Below are positions 45,022 to 53,695 of a stretch of 64,000 nt of DNA, one piece after another. The DNA lies in NCBI RefSeq assembly GCF_009857815.1, contig NZ_WVVW01000001.1, positions 434,001 through 498,000 on the forward strand, read 5' to 3'. The notes under the pieces are model-generated. The model searched no databases, was not told the DNA's origin, and was given only the letters and a program-made list of their open reading frames with translations. The position numbers and the translations under genes are program-made. The DNA comes from Pseudomaricurvus sp. HS19 (GTDB lineage: Bacteria; Pseudomonadota; Gammaproteobacteria; Pseudomonadales; Cellvibrionaceae). Numbering within the stretch: the stretch's first letter is position 1; every line of letters begins with the position of its first letter.

Positions 45022-45062
45022 ATACTATCGGCTAATAAATTTCTTGCCTAGACCCAGATCAA
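45022..45062 (-). promoter_or_regulatory. FNR/Anr-like promoter of usp gene
   Basis: Minus strand TTGATCTGGGTCTA (45062-45049) matches TTGAT-N4-ATCAA at 8 of 10 positions. TAGTAT (45027-45022) as -10 predicts a start near 45015, putting the box centre 40.5 bp upstream, within 1 bp of the class II position. The start is 27 bp before the usp ATG. Confidence 0.5.
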
Positions 45063-45078
45063 ACGACGATTTTTCTCT

Positions 45079-45567
45079 ATGTGGTTACCCATTCTTTTTA
45101 CCATCGGTGCTGTGGCACTGGTGTTAGGACCGATATTCCTGATGCAACCCAGCGCCACGCAGCGGCGCGAAGCTCGCATGCGCAAACTGGCGCTGGACCT
45201 GGGGCTGCGGGTGCACCTGCAGGAACCACCCAAAGGATCCCGTTGCCCGCCGCAGCGCAAACTGCTGCCACTCTACTGCCTGCCCTGGGAGCGCAGCCGC
45301 AAGGACCGGGGCAGCTGGTCGTTGGTGCGCAAAAACTTCTCCCATGAGCTGCACTATAGCGGAGAGTGGGATTGGGGCGACAAACCCTCCCGGTTACCAC
45401 CGGAAGCCTTCAAAGAGTGCCTGCAAACCGCACCGGAGGTGGTGCTGGCGATCACCCTGGGGGCCGCCGGCCTCTGTGTCTTCTGGGAGGAGTACGGTGG
45501 CGATCAGCAGGTAAACATCATCGCCGACTGGCTGCGGAAAACTGCCGCCAGCACTACCGCGCAGTAA
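45079..45567 (+). CDS. Membrane-anchored hypothetical protein
   Basis: 162-aa protein with an N-terminal helix (MWLPILFTIGAVALVLGPIF), a basic segment (RREARMRKLALDLGLRVHL) and a soluble C-terminal domain (about 55-160) with YCLPWERSRKDRGSW and HYSGEWDWGDKPSRLP. I recall similar genes near topA in pseudomonads but no function. No Shine-Dalgarno before the ATG. Divergent from the usp gene with a 91-bp shared upstream region. Confidence 0.75.
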   Translation: MWLPILFTIGAVALVLGPIFLMQPSATQRREARMRKLALDLGLRVHLQEPPKGSRCPPQRKLLPLYCLPWERSRKDRGSWSLVRKNFSHELHYSGEWDWGDKPSRLPPEAFKECLQTAPEVVLAITLGAAGLCVFWEEYGGDQQVNIIADWLRKTAASTTAQ

Positions 45568-45905
45568 TACACCCTGGCTGCCCGGAACGAAGATTGTGTT
45601 TTCGCCCTGCCAGCCTCTAATGCCTGTGCTCCGCCGTCAATTTTGGGGGTTACTCCATCCCTTTATTCCCGACTGGCTGCCATGGACGGGGTTTTCACCC
45701 TGTCGCAATCTGTGCTATCAGTAAAAAATAGGCCGGAACCCGGTTGTCGTCCAGCCGTACCAAAATATGCCTAAATGGCGGGCCCGGGTTGACCCTGAAC
45801 CGGCAAGCCCTTATATATGCGCATCCCTTGCCGCCGGGGCGGCAAATAACACAGCACAGCGTGCCATTGATCCGCTCCTTGGCCGCCACTGTACAGAAGG
45901 AAGAT

Positions 45906-48599
45906 ATGGGTAAATCATTAGTTATTGTTGAGTCGCCTGCCAAAGCCAAAACGATCAACAAGTACCTGGGTGACGAATTCATCGTTAAATCCAGTATTGG
46001 CCATATCCGCGATCTTCCCACCGGTGGAGGTAACAAGGCACCGGTAGACGCGAAGGAGCGGGCGCGCCAGGCCGCTATCACCCGCAAACTCTCCCCGGAA
46101 GAAAAGGTCGAGCATAAACGCCGCAAATCCCGTGAGCAGCTGGTGTCGCGTATGGGAATCGATCCGGACAATGGCTGGCAGGCCACCTACGAAATCCTGC
46201 CGGGCAAGGAAAATGTCGTCGATGAATTACGCAAGCTGGCAGACAAAGCCGATACCATCTACCTCGCGACGGACTTGGATCGCGAAGGGGAGGCCATCGC
46301 CTGGCACTTGCAGCAGGCGATTGGTGGCGACGAATCCCGTTATCGTCGCGTGGTCTTTAACGAGATCACCAAGAGCGCCATTCAGGAGGCCTTCAAGCAG
46401 CCAGGGCCGATTGACCAGAATCGTGTTAACGCACAGCAGGCGCGTCGTTTCCTGGACCGGGTGGTGGGCTACATGGTGTCGCCGCTGTTGTGGGAAAAGG
46501 TAGCGCGCGGCCTGTCCGCCGGACGTGTACAGTCGGTTGCCGTGCGGTTGGTGGTGGAGCGTGAGCGCGAGATCAGGGCTTTTATTCCCGAAGAGTATTG
46601 GGATGTGTTTGCTGACCTGACCACCGCTGCCGGTGCCGGCATCCGCTTTGAAGTGAAGCGTTGCGGCGACGAGGCGTTCCGCCCGGTCAACGAAGCCCAG
46701 GCAATGACGGCTGTGAACGCCCTGCAAAGTGCGGCGTACACCGTCAGCCAGCGGGAAGACAAGCCCACCAGCTCCAAACCCGGCGCGCCGTTTATTACGT
46801 CGACCTTGCAGCAGGCCGCCAGTACCCGTCTGGGTTTTGGTGTGAAGAAGACCATGATGCTGGCCCAGCGCCTCTACGAAGCCGGTTACATTACCTACAT
46901 GCGAACCGACTCCACCAATCTCAGCAAGGAGGCGGTGGAGGCCTGTCGCGATTTTATCCAGGAAAGCTACGGCGAGCGTTACCTGCCCAAGCAGCCTGTC
47001 TCCTACAGCAGTAAAGAGGGGGCGCAGGAGGCGCACGAAGCCATCCGCCCATCCTCGGTGACCACCCGTCCCACCCAGTTGAAGGGCATGGAGCGCGACG
47101 CCGAACGACTGTATACCCTGATCTGGCAGCAGTTTGTCGCCTGCCAGATGGCGCCGGCTGAATTCACCAGCACGTCACTGGTGGTTACCGCCGGCGATTA
47201 CGAGCTGCGTACCCGCGGCCGTGTGATCCGTTTTGACGGCTTTATGAAAGTGCAGCAACCCGCCGGCAAGAAGGACGAAGACATCGTCCTGCCGGAAGTG
47301 GCGGTGGGTGAGTCGCTCGCCTTGCAAAAGCTGGATCCCAACCAGCACTTTACCAAGCCACCGGCACGTTACACGGAAGCCAGCCTGGTCAAGGAGCTGG
47401 AAAAACGAGGTATCGGCCGGCCGTCCACCTATGCGTCCATCATCTCCACCATCCAGGACCGCGGTTATGTGCATGTGGACAAGCGCCGTTTCTACGCCGA
47501 CAAGATGGGCGATATCGTTACCGACAGGTTGACGGAAAACTTCTCCGACCTGATGAGCTACAGTTTTACAGCGAACATGGAAGAAGCGTTGGACCAGGTG
47601 GCTACCGGCAAGGTGGAGTGGCATCACCTGCTGGATGATTTCTACCGCGATTTCTCCATGTCGCTGCTGGAAGCCCAGAACGATGAAGGCGGTATGCGCC
47701 CCAACCAGCCGACGGAAACCAGCATCAGCTGCCCCACCTGTGGTCGCCCCATGCAGATTCGTACCGGTGCTACCGGTGTCTTCCTCGGGTGCTCGGGCTA
47801 CAGCCTGCCGCCCAAGGAGCGCTGCAAGTCCACGCTCAACCTGGTTCCCGGTGATGAAGCCGTGAATGCCGATGACGACGACGAAGCAGAGTCCCGTCAG
47901 CTGCGCAGCAAGCACCGCTGCAAACTTTGTAATACCGCCATGGACAGCTACCTGCTGGATGAAAAGCGCAAGCTGCATATCTGTGGTAACAACCCTGATT
48001 GTGCCGGCTACGAGGTGGAAGAGGGCAGCTTCAAGCTGAAAGGCTACGACGGTCCGCTGATCGAGTGTGACAAGTGCGGCGCGGACATGCAGCTGAAAAC
48101 CGGTCGCTTTGGCAAATATTTTGGCTGTACGTCCGAGAGTTGCAAGAACACCCGCAAGTTACTGAAAAACGGCGAAGCGGCACCACCCAAGATGGATCCG
48201 GTGAGTATGCCGGAGCTGGCGTGTGAGAAGGTGGATGATCACTACGTGCTGCGCGATGGTGCCTCTGGCCTGTTCCTGGCGGCCAGCCAGTTTCCCAAAA
48301 ATCGTGAGACCCGGGCACCGCTGGTGGTCGAGCTGCTGCCACACCGCAGTGAGATTGATCCCAAATACGAATTCCTGTTTGACGCGCCGGTAGCTGACAA
48401 CAATGGCCTGCCCACGGTTGTCCGTTACAGCCGCAAGACCAAGGAGCAGTACGTGCAATCCGAAGTGGACGGCAAGGCTACCGGTTGGAAGGCGTTTTAC
48501 GACAATGGCAAGTGGGTGGTCAGTCAGTCTGAAGCAGCCAAACCCAAAAAAGCGCCAGCGAAAAAGAAAGCGGTCCGCAAGGCCGCCGCAACCAAGTAA
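45906..48599 (+). CDS. topA: DNA topoisomerase I (TopA)
   Basis: 897-aa type IA topoisomerase that relaxes negative supercoils. It begins [20 protein letters not shown] (TOPRIM), and has [10 protein letters not shown] acidic residues, the active-site Tyr in [13 protein letters not shown], and [10 protein letters not shown]. Zinc-finger modules follow: CPTCGRPM, then CKLCNTAM and CDKCGADM, and a Lys-rich tail ([18 protein letters not shown]). The ATG at 45906 (Shine-Dalgarno aaggaag) is chosen; the frame's earlier start at 45744 adds 54 non-family residues. Confidence 0.96.
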   Translation: MGKSLVIVESPAKAKTINKYLGDEFIVKSSIGHIRDLPTGGGNKAPVDAKERARQAAITRKLSPEEKVEHKRRKSREQLVSRMGIDPDNGWQATYEILPGKENVVDELRKLADKADTIYLATDLDREGEAIAWHLQQAIGGDESRYRRVVFNEITKSAIQEAFKQPGPIDQNRVNAQQARRFLDRVVGYMVSPLLWEKVARGLSAGRVQSVAVRLVVEREREIRAFIPEEYWDVFADLTTAAGAGIRFEVKRCGDEAFRPVNEAQAMTAVNALQSAAYTVSQREDKPTSSKPGAPFITSTLQQAASTRLGFGVKKTMMLAQRLYEAGYITYMRTDSTNLSKEAVEACRDFIQESYGERYLPKQPVSYSSKEGAQEAHEAIRPSSVTTRPTQLKGMERDAERLYTLIWQQFVACQMAPAEFTSTSLVVTAGDYELRTRGRVIRFDGFMKVQQPAGKKDEDIVLPEVAVGESLALQKLDPNQHFTKPPARYTEASLVKELEKRGIGRPSTYASIISTIQDRGYVHVDKRRFYADKMGDIVTDRLTENFSDLMSYSFTANMEEALDQVATGKVEWHHLLDDFYRDFSMSLLEAQNDEGGMRPNQPTETSISCPTCGRPMQIRTGATGVFLGCSGYSLPPKERCKSTLNLVPGDEAVNADDDDEAESRQLRSKHRCKLCNTAMDSYLLDEKRKLHICGNNPDCAGYEVEEGSFKLKGYDGPLIECDKCGADMQLKTGRFGKYFGCTSESCKNTRKLLKNGEAAPPKMDPVSMPELACEKVDDHYVLRDGASGLFLAASQFPKNRETRAPLVVELLPHRSEIDPKYEFLFDAPVADNNGLPTVVRYSRKTKEQYVQSEVDGKATGWKAFYDNGKWVVSQSEAAKPKKAPAKKKAVRKAAATK

Positions 48600-48618
48600 C
48601 GCTGGCAGGCGCCGCACC

Positions 48619-48649
48619 GACGCCCGGGGTGAGTTGAATCCCGGGCGTC
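48619..48649 (+). terminator. topA terminator
   Basis: 10-bp stem GACGCCCGGG/CCCGGGCGTC with 11-nt loop, followed by ATCTTTCTTG. It sits 20 bp after the topA stop. Confidence 0.7.
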
Positions 48650-48673
48650 ATCTTTCTTGCGGAGGTTTATCTC

Positions 48674-49150
48674 ATGACCAATCCCTATATCACTCGCGTA
48701 CAGCAGAAACTGGCTCATAGCAGCTACCTGCTCGATCAGGCTCGACAGGTCCGCGATGATCAGCCCCAGGCTCAGCGCGCACTGCTGGAGAGCAGCGCAT
48801 TGGCACTGGCCATTGCTGCCCGGCTCTATCTGCGTGAGCTGGGGCATCTGCTGGCGGAGCGGGAGCCGGAGCGGATCTATAATCTGGCGGATTTTACCTC
48901 TTCAAATCAGCACAACGGGCTGTTGCAGGAGTTGGCCCAATCCTCATGGCTGTCGGCCCTGTTGCGTATGGAGTCGAAAATCCTCAGTCCGCAGGTTGCT
49001 ACAGGGGTCCCGGCGGGGCTGATTGCAGGCAGCGAAACTTCATCAATAACAGGTGCTTATGATGATTTAACGGCATCATTGGTGGGGCAGTGGCTGGCGG
49101 GTTTGCGTGAGCACTCTGAGCGCCAACGGGCCAGTCAACTGGAATACTGA
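48674..49150 (+). CDS. DUF6586-like conserved protein
   Basis: 158-aa helical protein, MTNPYITRVQQKLAHSSYLL, with QRALLESSALALAIAARLYLRELG. It matches my memory of the small gene that follows topA in Pseudomonas (DUF6586 family). No function known. Shine-Dalgarno ggagg lies 8 nt before the ATG. Soluble, with no motifs. Confidence 0.75.
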   Translation: MTNPYITRVQQKLAHSSYLLDQARQVRDDQPQAQRALLESSALALAIAARLYLRELGHLLAEREPERIYNLADFTSSNQHNGLLQELAQSSWLSALLRMESKILSPQVATGVPAGLIAGSETSSITGAYDDLTASLVGQWLAGLREHSERQRASQLEY

Positions 49151-49230
49151 CTGCCTGAAGTGGTAGAATTGCCGCCCGCTTCACGTCGAGTGCCCGACGT
49201 GCTGTTGTACCGGATACCTATGGAGCTGTC

Positions 49231-49479
49231 ATGACACCGTCACTGTATGAAATTGTTGAACTGGCCGATGGTCGCATTGGATTGCGCCGCGCCGGTGAAG
49301 ACGGCGAGCCACTGATTGCGGTGCACTTTTCACAGGAAGCCCAGGAACATCTGCAGGATATCCGCTTCGACGTTGCCAAGGTGATGATTGAAGCCGGCCT
49401 GGAAGCGGTTGGTGACCTGATCGAAGAGGAAGACGAAGTCTCCTTTCAACTGGATTCCCAGGAACGTACCCTGCACTGA
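49231..49479 (+). CDS. Small acidic conserved hypothetical protein
   Basis: 82-aa acidic protein, MTPSLYEIVELADGRIGLRR, with a central EHLQDIRFDVAKVMIEAGLEAV and the acidic GDLIEEEDEVSFQLD. It has no membrane segment or Cys. It is a conserved neighbour between the topA and sulA-lexA regions in related genomes as far as I recall. ATG at 49231; upstream Shine-Dalgarno ggag. Confidence 0.7.
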   Translation: MTPSLYEIVELADGRIGLRRAGEDGEPLIAVHFSQEAQEHLQDIRFDVAKVMIEAGLEAVGDLIEEEDEVSFQLDSQERTLH

Positions 49480-49883
49480 GGCGGGTGCCGCCTTACCTCA
49501 AGTTGTACCGGCGCACTGCCTCCCTCGTGGTACCGGTACATAACCGGTAGATAAGAAGCCTCGAAACTCCCCTCCAGAACTTTCAGTCACTGCCCGGGAA
49601 TCGCTTTTGCTGTACTTGCTGTTGGCCGCTCGCCGGATTTGGCGTCGTCATCTGCAGGCACGTTGCGTCCCTGACATGTCTTTCAACACGAGTGCACAGC
49701 ACGGTCTTCTCCCGACGTCAGATTTCTTACACCTGTGGCCACAGGCGCGTGTCAGTAGTGTCGGGCGAATGCTGGTGGCGCAGTGGGTGGTAGTCGATAA
49801 CAGGTAACGGCGTCAGAGGTTTGGAACAGGGGGTGGGCACAAGGGCGAGCGATCCTGAGGGAGCCCCGGCCCTTGCGCCGCGA
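49480..49883. other. 404-bp intergenic region without a convincing gene
   Basis: Lies between convergent genes. It holds a 14-bp perfect palindrome CCTGTGGCCACAGG (49732-49745) and a cluster of ACCGGT repeats (49532-49550). A 66-codon frame at 49607-49807 lacks a Shine-Dalgarno and family features. I see nothing else. Confidence 0.6.
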
Positions 49884-50336
49884 TTATTGGCGGCGAATCA
49901 GGAGTGCGCGACTGTTGCCTTTTTGAGCCGCCTGATCGAGGTAAGCAAGGTCTTCTTCACTCAGTGCACTGCCGTCAGCGATAACGGTGTGACTGGTGCC
50001 GGCCCGCAGGGCCTCCCAGAGCATCCAGCGCTGATCGTCGCCTTTGGTGGTAACAAAGCGCACGCGGCGGATGTCCACACCATAGGCTTCCAGTAGCTGG
50101 CGATTGGCCCTGCTGGGGCCTATCCAGGTAATCCAGCGACAGTCATCGCGACTGAGGTGTGCCAGCAGTGGCATCAGCAGCAGTGACAGCTCCGGGCTAC
50201 GTTCGGTCAGGAACAGTTCGCTGATACCGCCGTAGGGCAGGGCATCCGCTTTGGTCGATCTGGCAGTCTGGGTTCTGCCGGAGAGGCCGCTGTGTTGGAC
50301 CGGCTCCGGGCGGTTGCAGGAAGTGGAGATGGCCAT
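49884..50336 (-). CDS. sulA: SOS cell division inhibitor SulA-like
   Basis: 150-aa protein of the SulA/ImuA-RecA-like fold. Recognisable stretches are GGISELFLTERSPELSLLLM, LLAHLSRDDCRWITWIGP and VRFVTTKGDDQRWMLWEALR. SulA blocks FtsZ polymerisation during SOS. The start is ATG at 50336 with Shine-Dalgarno caggag; the frame extends upstream into lexA. It lies 26 bp after the lexA stop, so it is transcribed with lexA, as in Pseudomonas. Confidence 0.88.
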   Translation of the reverse strand: MAISTSCNRPEPVQHSGLSGRTQTARSTKADALPYGGISELFLTERSPELSLLLMPLLAHLSRDDCRWITWIGPSRANRQLLEAYGVDIRRVRFVTTKGDDQRWMLWEALRAGTSHTVIADGSALSEEDLAYLDQAAQKGNSRALLIRRQ

Positions 50337-50361
50337 GGGTTGCACTCCTGTCGTCATGGTT

Positions 50362-50964
50362 TCAGCTGCGGCGCAGAACGCCGACACTCAAGCCTTCGAT
50401 GGCGAACTGCTCTTCACGCAGGTCTACCTTGATTACCTCAAACTCTTCGTTCTCCGGCCACAGTAAAACCTGATGCCCGTCGCCACCTTTCTCGAAGCGC
50501 TTGACGGTTACTTCGTCCTCGATGCGCGCGACGACAATGTCGCCATTGCGGGCCTGGGCGGTTTTGTGAACCGCGAGCAGGTCACCGTCCATGATGCCGA
50601 TGTTTTTCATGCTCTCGCCGTGAACCCGCAGGAAGTAGTCCGCAGCCGGGGAGAAGAAGCTAGAGGGCAGGCTGCAATAGTCCTCAATGTTTTCCGTCGC
50701 CAGGATCGGGTTACCGGCGGCTACGCGGCCGACAATGGGAATGCCGGTCATCTCTTCCGGCAAGCGGATTCCGCGGGAGGCGCCGGCTACCATTTCGATG
50801 GCGCCTTTGCGGGCGAGGGCCTTGAGATGCTCTTCGGCGGCATTGGGGGATTTGAAGCCCAGCTCTTTGGCGATTTCAGCCCGGGTAGGGGGGTAGCCGG
50901 TCTCTTCAATAATGCGCTTGATGAGATTCAGCACTTCTTCCTGTCGGGAGGTGAGCTTGATCAT
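50362..50964 (-). CDS. lexA: LexA repressor
   Basis: 200-aa SOS repressor and self-cleaving protease. N-terminal winged helix (about 1-65, [17 protein letters not shown]), Ala-Gly cleavage site in [10 protein letters not shown] (about 84-85), catalytic Ser in [14 protein letters not shown] (about 117) and Lys in [12 protein letters not shown] / EDEVTVKRF region. It precedes sulA. Two LexA boxes overlap its promoter, implying autoregulation. Confidence 0.97.
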   Translation of the reverse strand: MIKLTSRQEEVLNLIKRIIEETGYPPTRAEIAKELGFKSPNAAEEHLKALARKGAIEMVAGASRGIRLPEEMTGIPIVGRVAAGNPILATENIEDYCSLPSSFFSPAADYFLRVHGESMKNIGIMDGDLLAVHKTAQARNGDIVVARIEDEVTVKRFEKGGDGHQVLLWPENEEFEVIKVDLREEQFAIEGLSVGVLRRS

Positions 50965-50999
50965 GAGCCAGTTCCTCTTGCTCGGCTTAATGCCGTGTC

Positions 51000-51051
51000 C
51001 TGATTTTTTATACAGTAGCTGTGATTATATACAGTATCCGTGTGCCGGCAA
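51000..51051 (-). promoter_or_regulatory. lexA promoter with two LexA (SOS) boxes
   Basis: Box 1, 51019-51034: CTGTGATTATATACAG on the plus strand, a full CTGT-N8-ACAG site. Box 2, 51000-51015: CTGATTTTTTATACAG, one mismatch in the outer half. On the minus strand, TATAAT (51029-51024) lies inside box 1, with TTGCCG (51051-51046) 16 bp upstream as -35. LexA binding would cover the -10. Confidence 0.9.
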
Positions 51052-51195
51052 GCACTTTTTGCTGAGAGCTGAGTGGCTGGCGTAGTGTGGGCGGCAGGGC
51101 CAGGGGCGAAGAGACCGGGCGCAGACTGACCGCGGAGCCCGGTCGGATCGGGGACACGGGTGCAGATGGGTACAAAGGCGCAGCCGTTGGCAGGG

Positions 51196-51220
51196 CGCCA
51201 TCCGGTGCTGCCGGATGGCG
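51196..51220 (-). terminator. Hairpin downstream of DUF6763-like gene
   Basis: Perfect 10-bp stem CGCCATCCGG/CCGGATGGCG with 5-nt loop, 29 bp after the stop of the minus-strand gene. No T tract. Confidence 0.45.
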
Positions 51221-51248
51221 TTAAGAGGTTACCGGCGATTAGCGTAGG

Positions 51249-51578
51249 TCAGAGATCGTCGAAGCCCTGGTAAAAGTCCGCCTCAATGGTATTGAGGGGG
51301 TCTATCCAGTCGGCGGGGTTGCCACTGAGGTCATCCTGCCATTCGTCCAGGGAGGACATGCCATAGGCCGGCCCCGGGTCCTCCGGCGGCTCGGCGGGCA
51401 GGAGTGGCATCATGTCCCAGCTGTCGCTGTCCAGTTCATCGATTGCACCGTCCAGGTACTGGATGTCGATGGTGCCGCCGGCGCTGTCTACGGCAACCAC
51501 TTCAAAGCAGAGGTTGCTCTCTATCTCCTGATACCACTCTCCCACGACAGGAGGGGCGGGTGGATGTCTTGAAGCCAT
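51249..51578 (-). CDS. DUF6763-like acidic protein
   Basis: 109-aa acidic protein, MASRHPPAPPVVGEWYQEIE, with a small beta region (CFEVVAVDSAGGTIDIQYLDG) followed by an acidic, Trp-containing tail (DELDSDSWDMMPLLP; LDEWQDDLSGNPADWIDPLN). It resembles the DUF6763 family found beside lexA/psrA in marine gammaproteobacteria; function unknown. The ATG at 51578 has Shine-Dalgarno ggagg, 8 nt away; the longer frame from 51632 is not supported. Confidence 0.7.
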   Translation of the reverse strand: MASRHPPAPPVVGEWYQEIESNLCFEVVAVDSAGGTIDIQYLDGAIDELDSDSWDMMPLLPAEPPEDPGPAYGMSSLDEWQDDLSGNPADWIDPLNTIEADFYQGFDDL

Positions 51579-51892
51579 GGTGTCAGCCTCCGCTTTCGGT
51601 TTGCTGTGGTTGCGGGTGACCCCGCGCGGCACGGTAGGGGTGCCCTTTGGCTACCTTAACGCTCCCCGATTTGGCGGAGAACCCCCGCGATACCAGGGGT
51701 GCCCACACTGGTTAAGCTGCCAGGGGGCGGGGATTCCCAGCGGGATGGTGCTAAGCCGTTATTTTCTTTGGTTAAACAGATAGGGGTGGGTACAGGCCTG
51801 TGGGCGAATTTAAAACCGGCAGCTATTAACAGCAGAGGTCGAATTGAAAATGGGTCTAAATGCGTACCAGTTGGCGGGCTTCTCTACCCAGG

Positions 51893-51923
51893 TTGACAGG
51901 TAAATAGCATAAACGTATGTTTC
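51893..51923 (+). promoter_or_regulatory. psrA promoter with overlapping PsrA-type operator
   Basis: -35 TTGACA (51893-51898, consensus), 17-bp spacer, -10 TATGTT (51916-51921). The operator-like TAAAC-GTAT-GTTTC (51910-51923) fits the PsrA motif except for the first base and covers the -10. Transcription would begin near 51928, after the ATG at 51917, so translation must start at 51959. Confidence 0.7.
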
Positions 51924-51958
51924 AAAGCCAATTTGCCGACAGCCAGTGGTTCCCGAGA

Positions 51959-52600
51959 ATGTCACAGCCAGAGACCAGCGAAAGAATCTTGGATGCCGCC
52001 GGAGCCCTGTTTGCCGAGCGCGGTTACGCCGAAACCTCCCTGCGCACCGTGACCGGTGCGGCTAACGTCAACCTGGCGGCAGTCAATTACCACTTTGGCT
52101 CCAAGAAAGGCTTGATCCAGGCGGTGTTTGCCCGCTTCCTCGACCCCTTCAGCGAGCGCCTGGTCGCAGAGCTGGACAAGCTCGAAGCGGAAGCTGCCAG
52201 CGGGCAGGTGCCCGATTCACAAACACTGCTGCGGGCGCTGTTTGGTGCACTGGCATCCACCAGTCGGGAACGCCAGCAGCCCCTGAGCCAAATTATGCGT
52301 CTCATCGGGCAGGCCTATACGCAATCCCAGGAGCACCTGCGACAATTTGTCATGGGTCGTTATGGGGATCTCTATGTGCGCTTCAACGCCCTGTTGCGAC
52401 AAGCAGTACCTGACGTAGCCCTGGAAGCGTTTTACTGGCGCCTCTACTTTATGCTGGGCGCATCGGTGTTTACCCTCTCCAGCTATGATTCCATCAGCAG
52501 TATTCTGAAAACCGATTTTGCTACCGACAGCAGTGTGGAAAAGGTGGTTGAACTGCTGATTCCCGCCGCTGCGGCCATGCTTAACAACCCCGATAACTGA
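51959..52600 (+). CDS. psrA: TetR-family fatty-acid-responsive regulator PsrA
   Basis: 213-aa TetR repressor. The N-terminal helix-turn-helix region (MSQPETSERILDAAGALFAE, then TGAANVNLAAVNYHFGSKK) is nearly the same as I recall for Pseudomonas PsrA, and the C-terminal ligand domain (about 80-210) fits. PsrA represses beta-oxidation genes and is released by long-chain fatty acids. Place between lexA and nagZ also matches. The start at 51959 aligns with the family and lies behind the mapped promoter; the ATG at 51917 does not. Targets here probably include itself and the acyl-CoA dehydrogenase at 30541. Confidence 0.88.
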   Translation: MSQPETSERILDAAGALFAERGYAETSLRTVTGAANVNLAAVNYHFGSKKGLIQAVFARFLDPFSERLVAELDKLEAEAASGQVPDSQTLLRALFGALASTSRERQQPLSQIMRLIGQAYTQSQEHLRQFVMGRYGDLYVRFNALLRQAVPDVALEAFYWRLYFMLGASVFTLSSYDSISSILKTDFATDSSVEKVVELLIPAAAAMLNNPDN

Positions 52601-52654
52601 TACCGTCGCCGCGGCAATCCTGCCGCGCAGCGATCCGCAGGATGTAACCTCTTT

Positions 52655-53680
52655 ATGACCCTGGGCCCCGTCATTCTCGACCTGGAATCCACCAGCCTAT
52701 CGGCAGAGGAGCGGCAGCTGCTGCTGCACCCTGCCGTGGGTGGCGTGATACTGTTTTCACGCAACATTACCGATTACCAGCAGCTGCAAGTACTGGTTGC
52801 CGATATACGCTCTGTACGCGGGGAGTTACTGGTGTGCGTCGATCAGGAGGGGGGCAGGGTGCAGCGCTGCAAGGAAGGCTTCACGCGCTTGCCTCCCATG
52901 CAGGTGTTTCATGGCCTGTGGGAGGAGGATCCCACTGCTGCGCTGCAACTGGCGCGGGATTGTGGCTGGCTGCTGGCCTCGGAGATTCTCGCCGTCGGTA
53001 TTGATTTCAGCTTCGCGCCGGTGCTGGATGTGGACGACAGCTTCTGCAGTGTGATCGGTGATCGTGCCTTCTCCTCTGATCCGCAGCGGGTGAGTGAGCT
53101 GGCTGGAGCCTTTATTGATGGCGCGCACGAGGCGGGGATGGCGGTGACCGGCAAGCACTTCCCCGGTCATGGCAGTGTCCGTGGTGACAGTCATCTGGAA
53201 TTGCCTACGGACAGTCGCCGCTTTGATGAGGTGGAAGCCCGCGATCTGATACCTTTTGTGCAGTTGCAGCCGCGCCTGGACGCAGTGATGCCGGCACATA
53301 TTGTTTTCTCTGCGGTGGATACGGAGCCAGTGGGTTTCTCTGCCCGTTGGTTGCGGGAGATCCTCCGCCAGCAGCTGGGGTTTACCGGAGTGGTGTTCAG
53401 CGATGACCTGAATATGGAGGGGGCATCGGTAGCCGGCAGTTACGTCAATCGGGCGCGGCAGGCCCTGCAGGCCGGTTGTGATCTGGTGCTGGTGTGCAAC
53501 AACCGGCCCGGTGCAGAGGACGTGTTGCAGAACCTGGAGCCTGACCTGTACCAGTGTCAAACGGGAGATCGGGACAGCATGCGCGCCCGCCAGCGTCCGC
53601 AGGCGGACGAGCTGCGGTGCAGCGAGCGTTGGCAAAATACATCGAGCCGCCTGCAACAGCTGCAGGCGGCCAAGTCATAG
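52655..53680 (+). CDS. nagZ: Beta-N-acetylhexosaminidase NagZ
   Basis: 341-aa GH3 cytoplasmic enzyme of peptidoglycan recycling, which removes GlcNAc from anhydro-muropeptides. The catalytic His loop KHFPGHGSVRGDSHLELP (about 167-184) and the nucleophile Asp in FSDDLNMEGA (about 249) are intact. Start LGPVILDLESTSLSAEERQ is typical. It acts downstream of Slt and AmpG. It follows psrA by 54 bp, with a small GCGGCA/TGCCGC hairpin between. Confidence 0.95.
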   Translation: MTLGPVILDLESTSLSAEERQLLLHPAVGGVILFSRNITDYQQLQVLVADIRSVRGELLVCVDQEGGRVQRCKEGFTRLPPMQVFHGLWEEDPTAALQLARDCGWLLASEILAVGIDFSFAPVLDVDDSFCSVIGDRAFSSDPQRVSELAGAFIDGAHEAGMAVTGKHFPGHGSVRGDSHLELPTDSRRFDEVEARDLIPFVQLQPRLDAVMPAHIVFSAVDTEPVGFSARWLREILRQQLGFTGVVFSDDLNMEGASVAGSYVNRARQALQAGCDLVLVCNNRPGAEDVLQNLEPDLYQCQTGDRDSMRARQRPQADELRCSERWQNTSSRLQQLQAAKS

Positions 53681-53695
53681 AGTCTGGAGCAGGTA

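Noticed and set aside
49607-49807. 66-codon plus frame in the intergenic region
   Set aside because: No ribosome binding site, no homology features, and no codon bias like neighbours.
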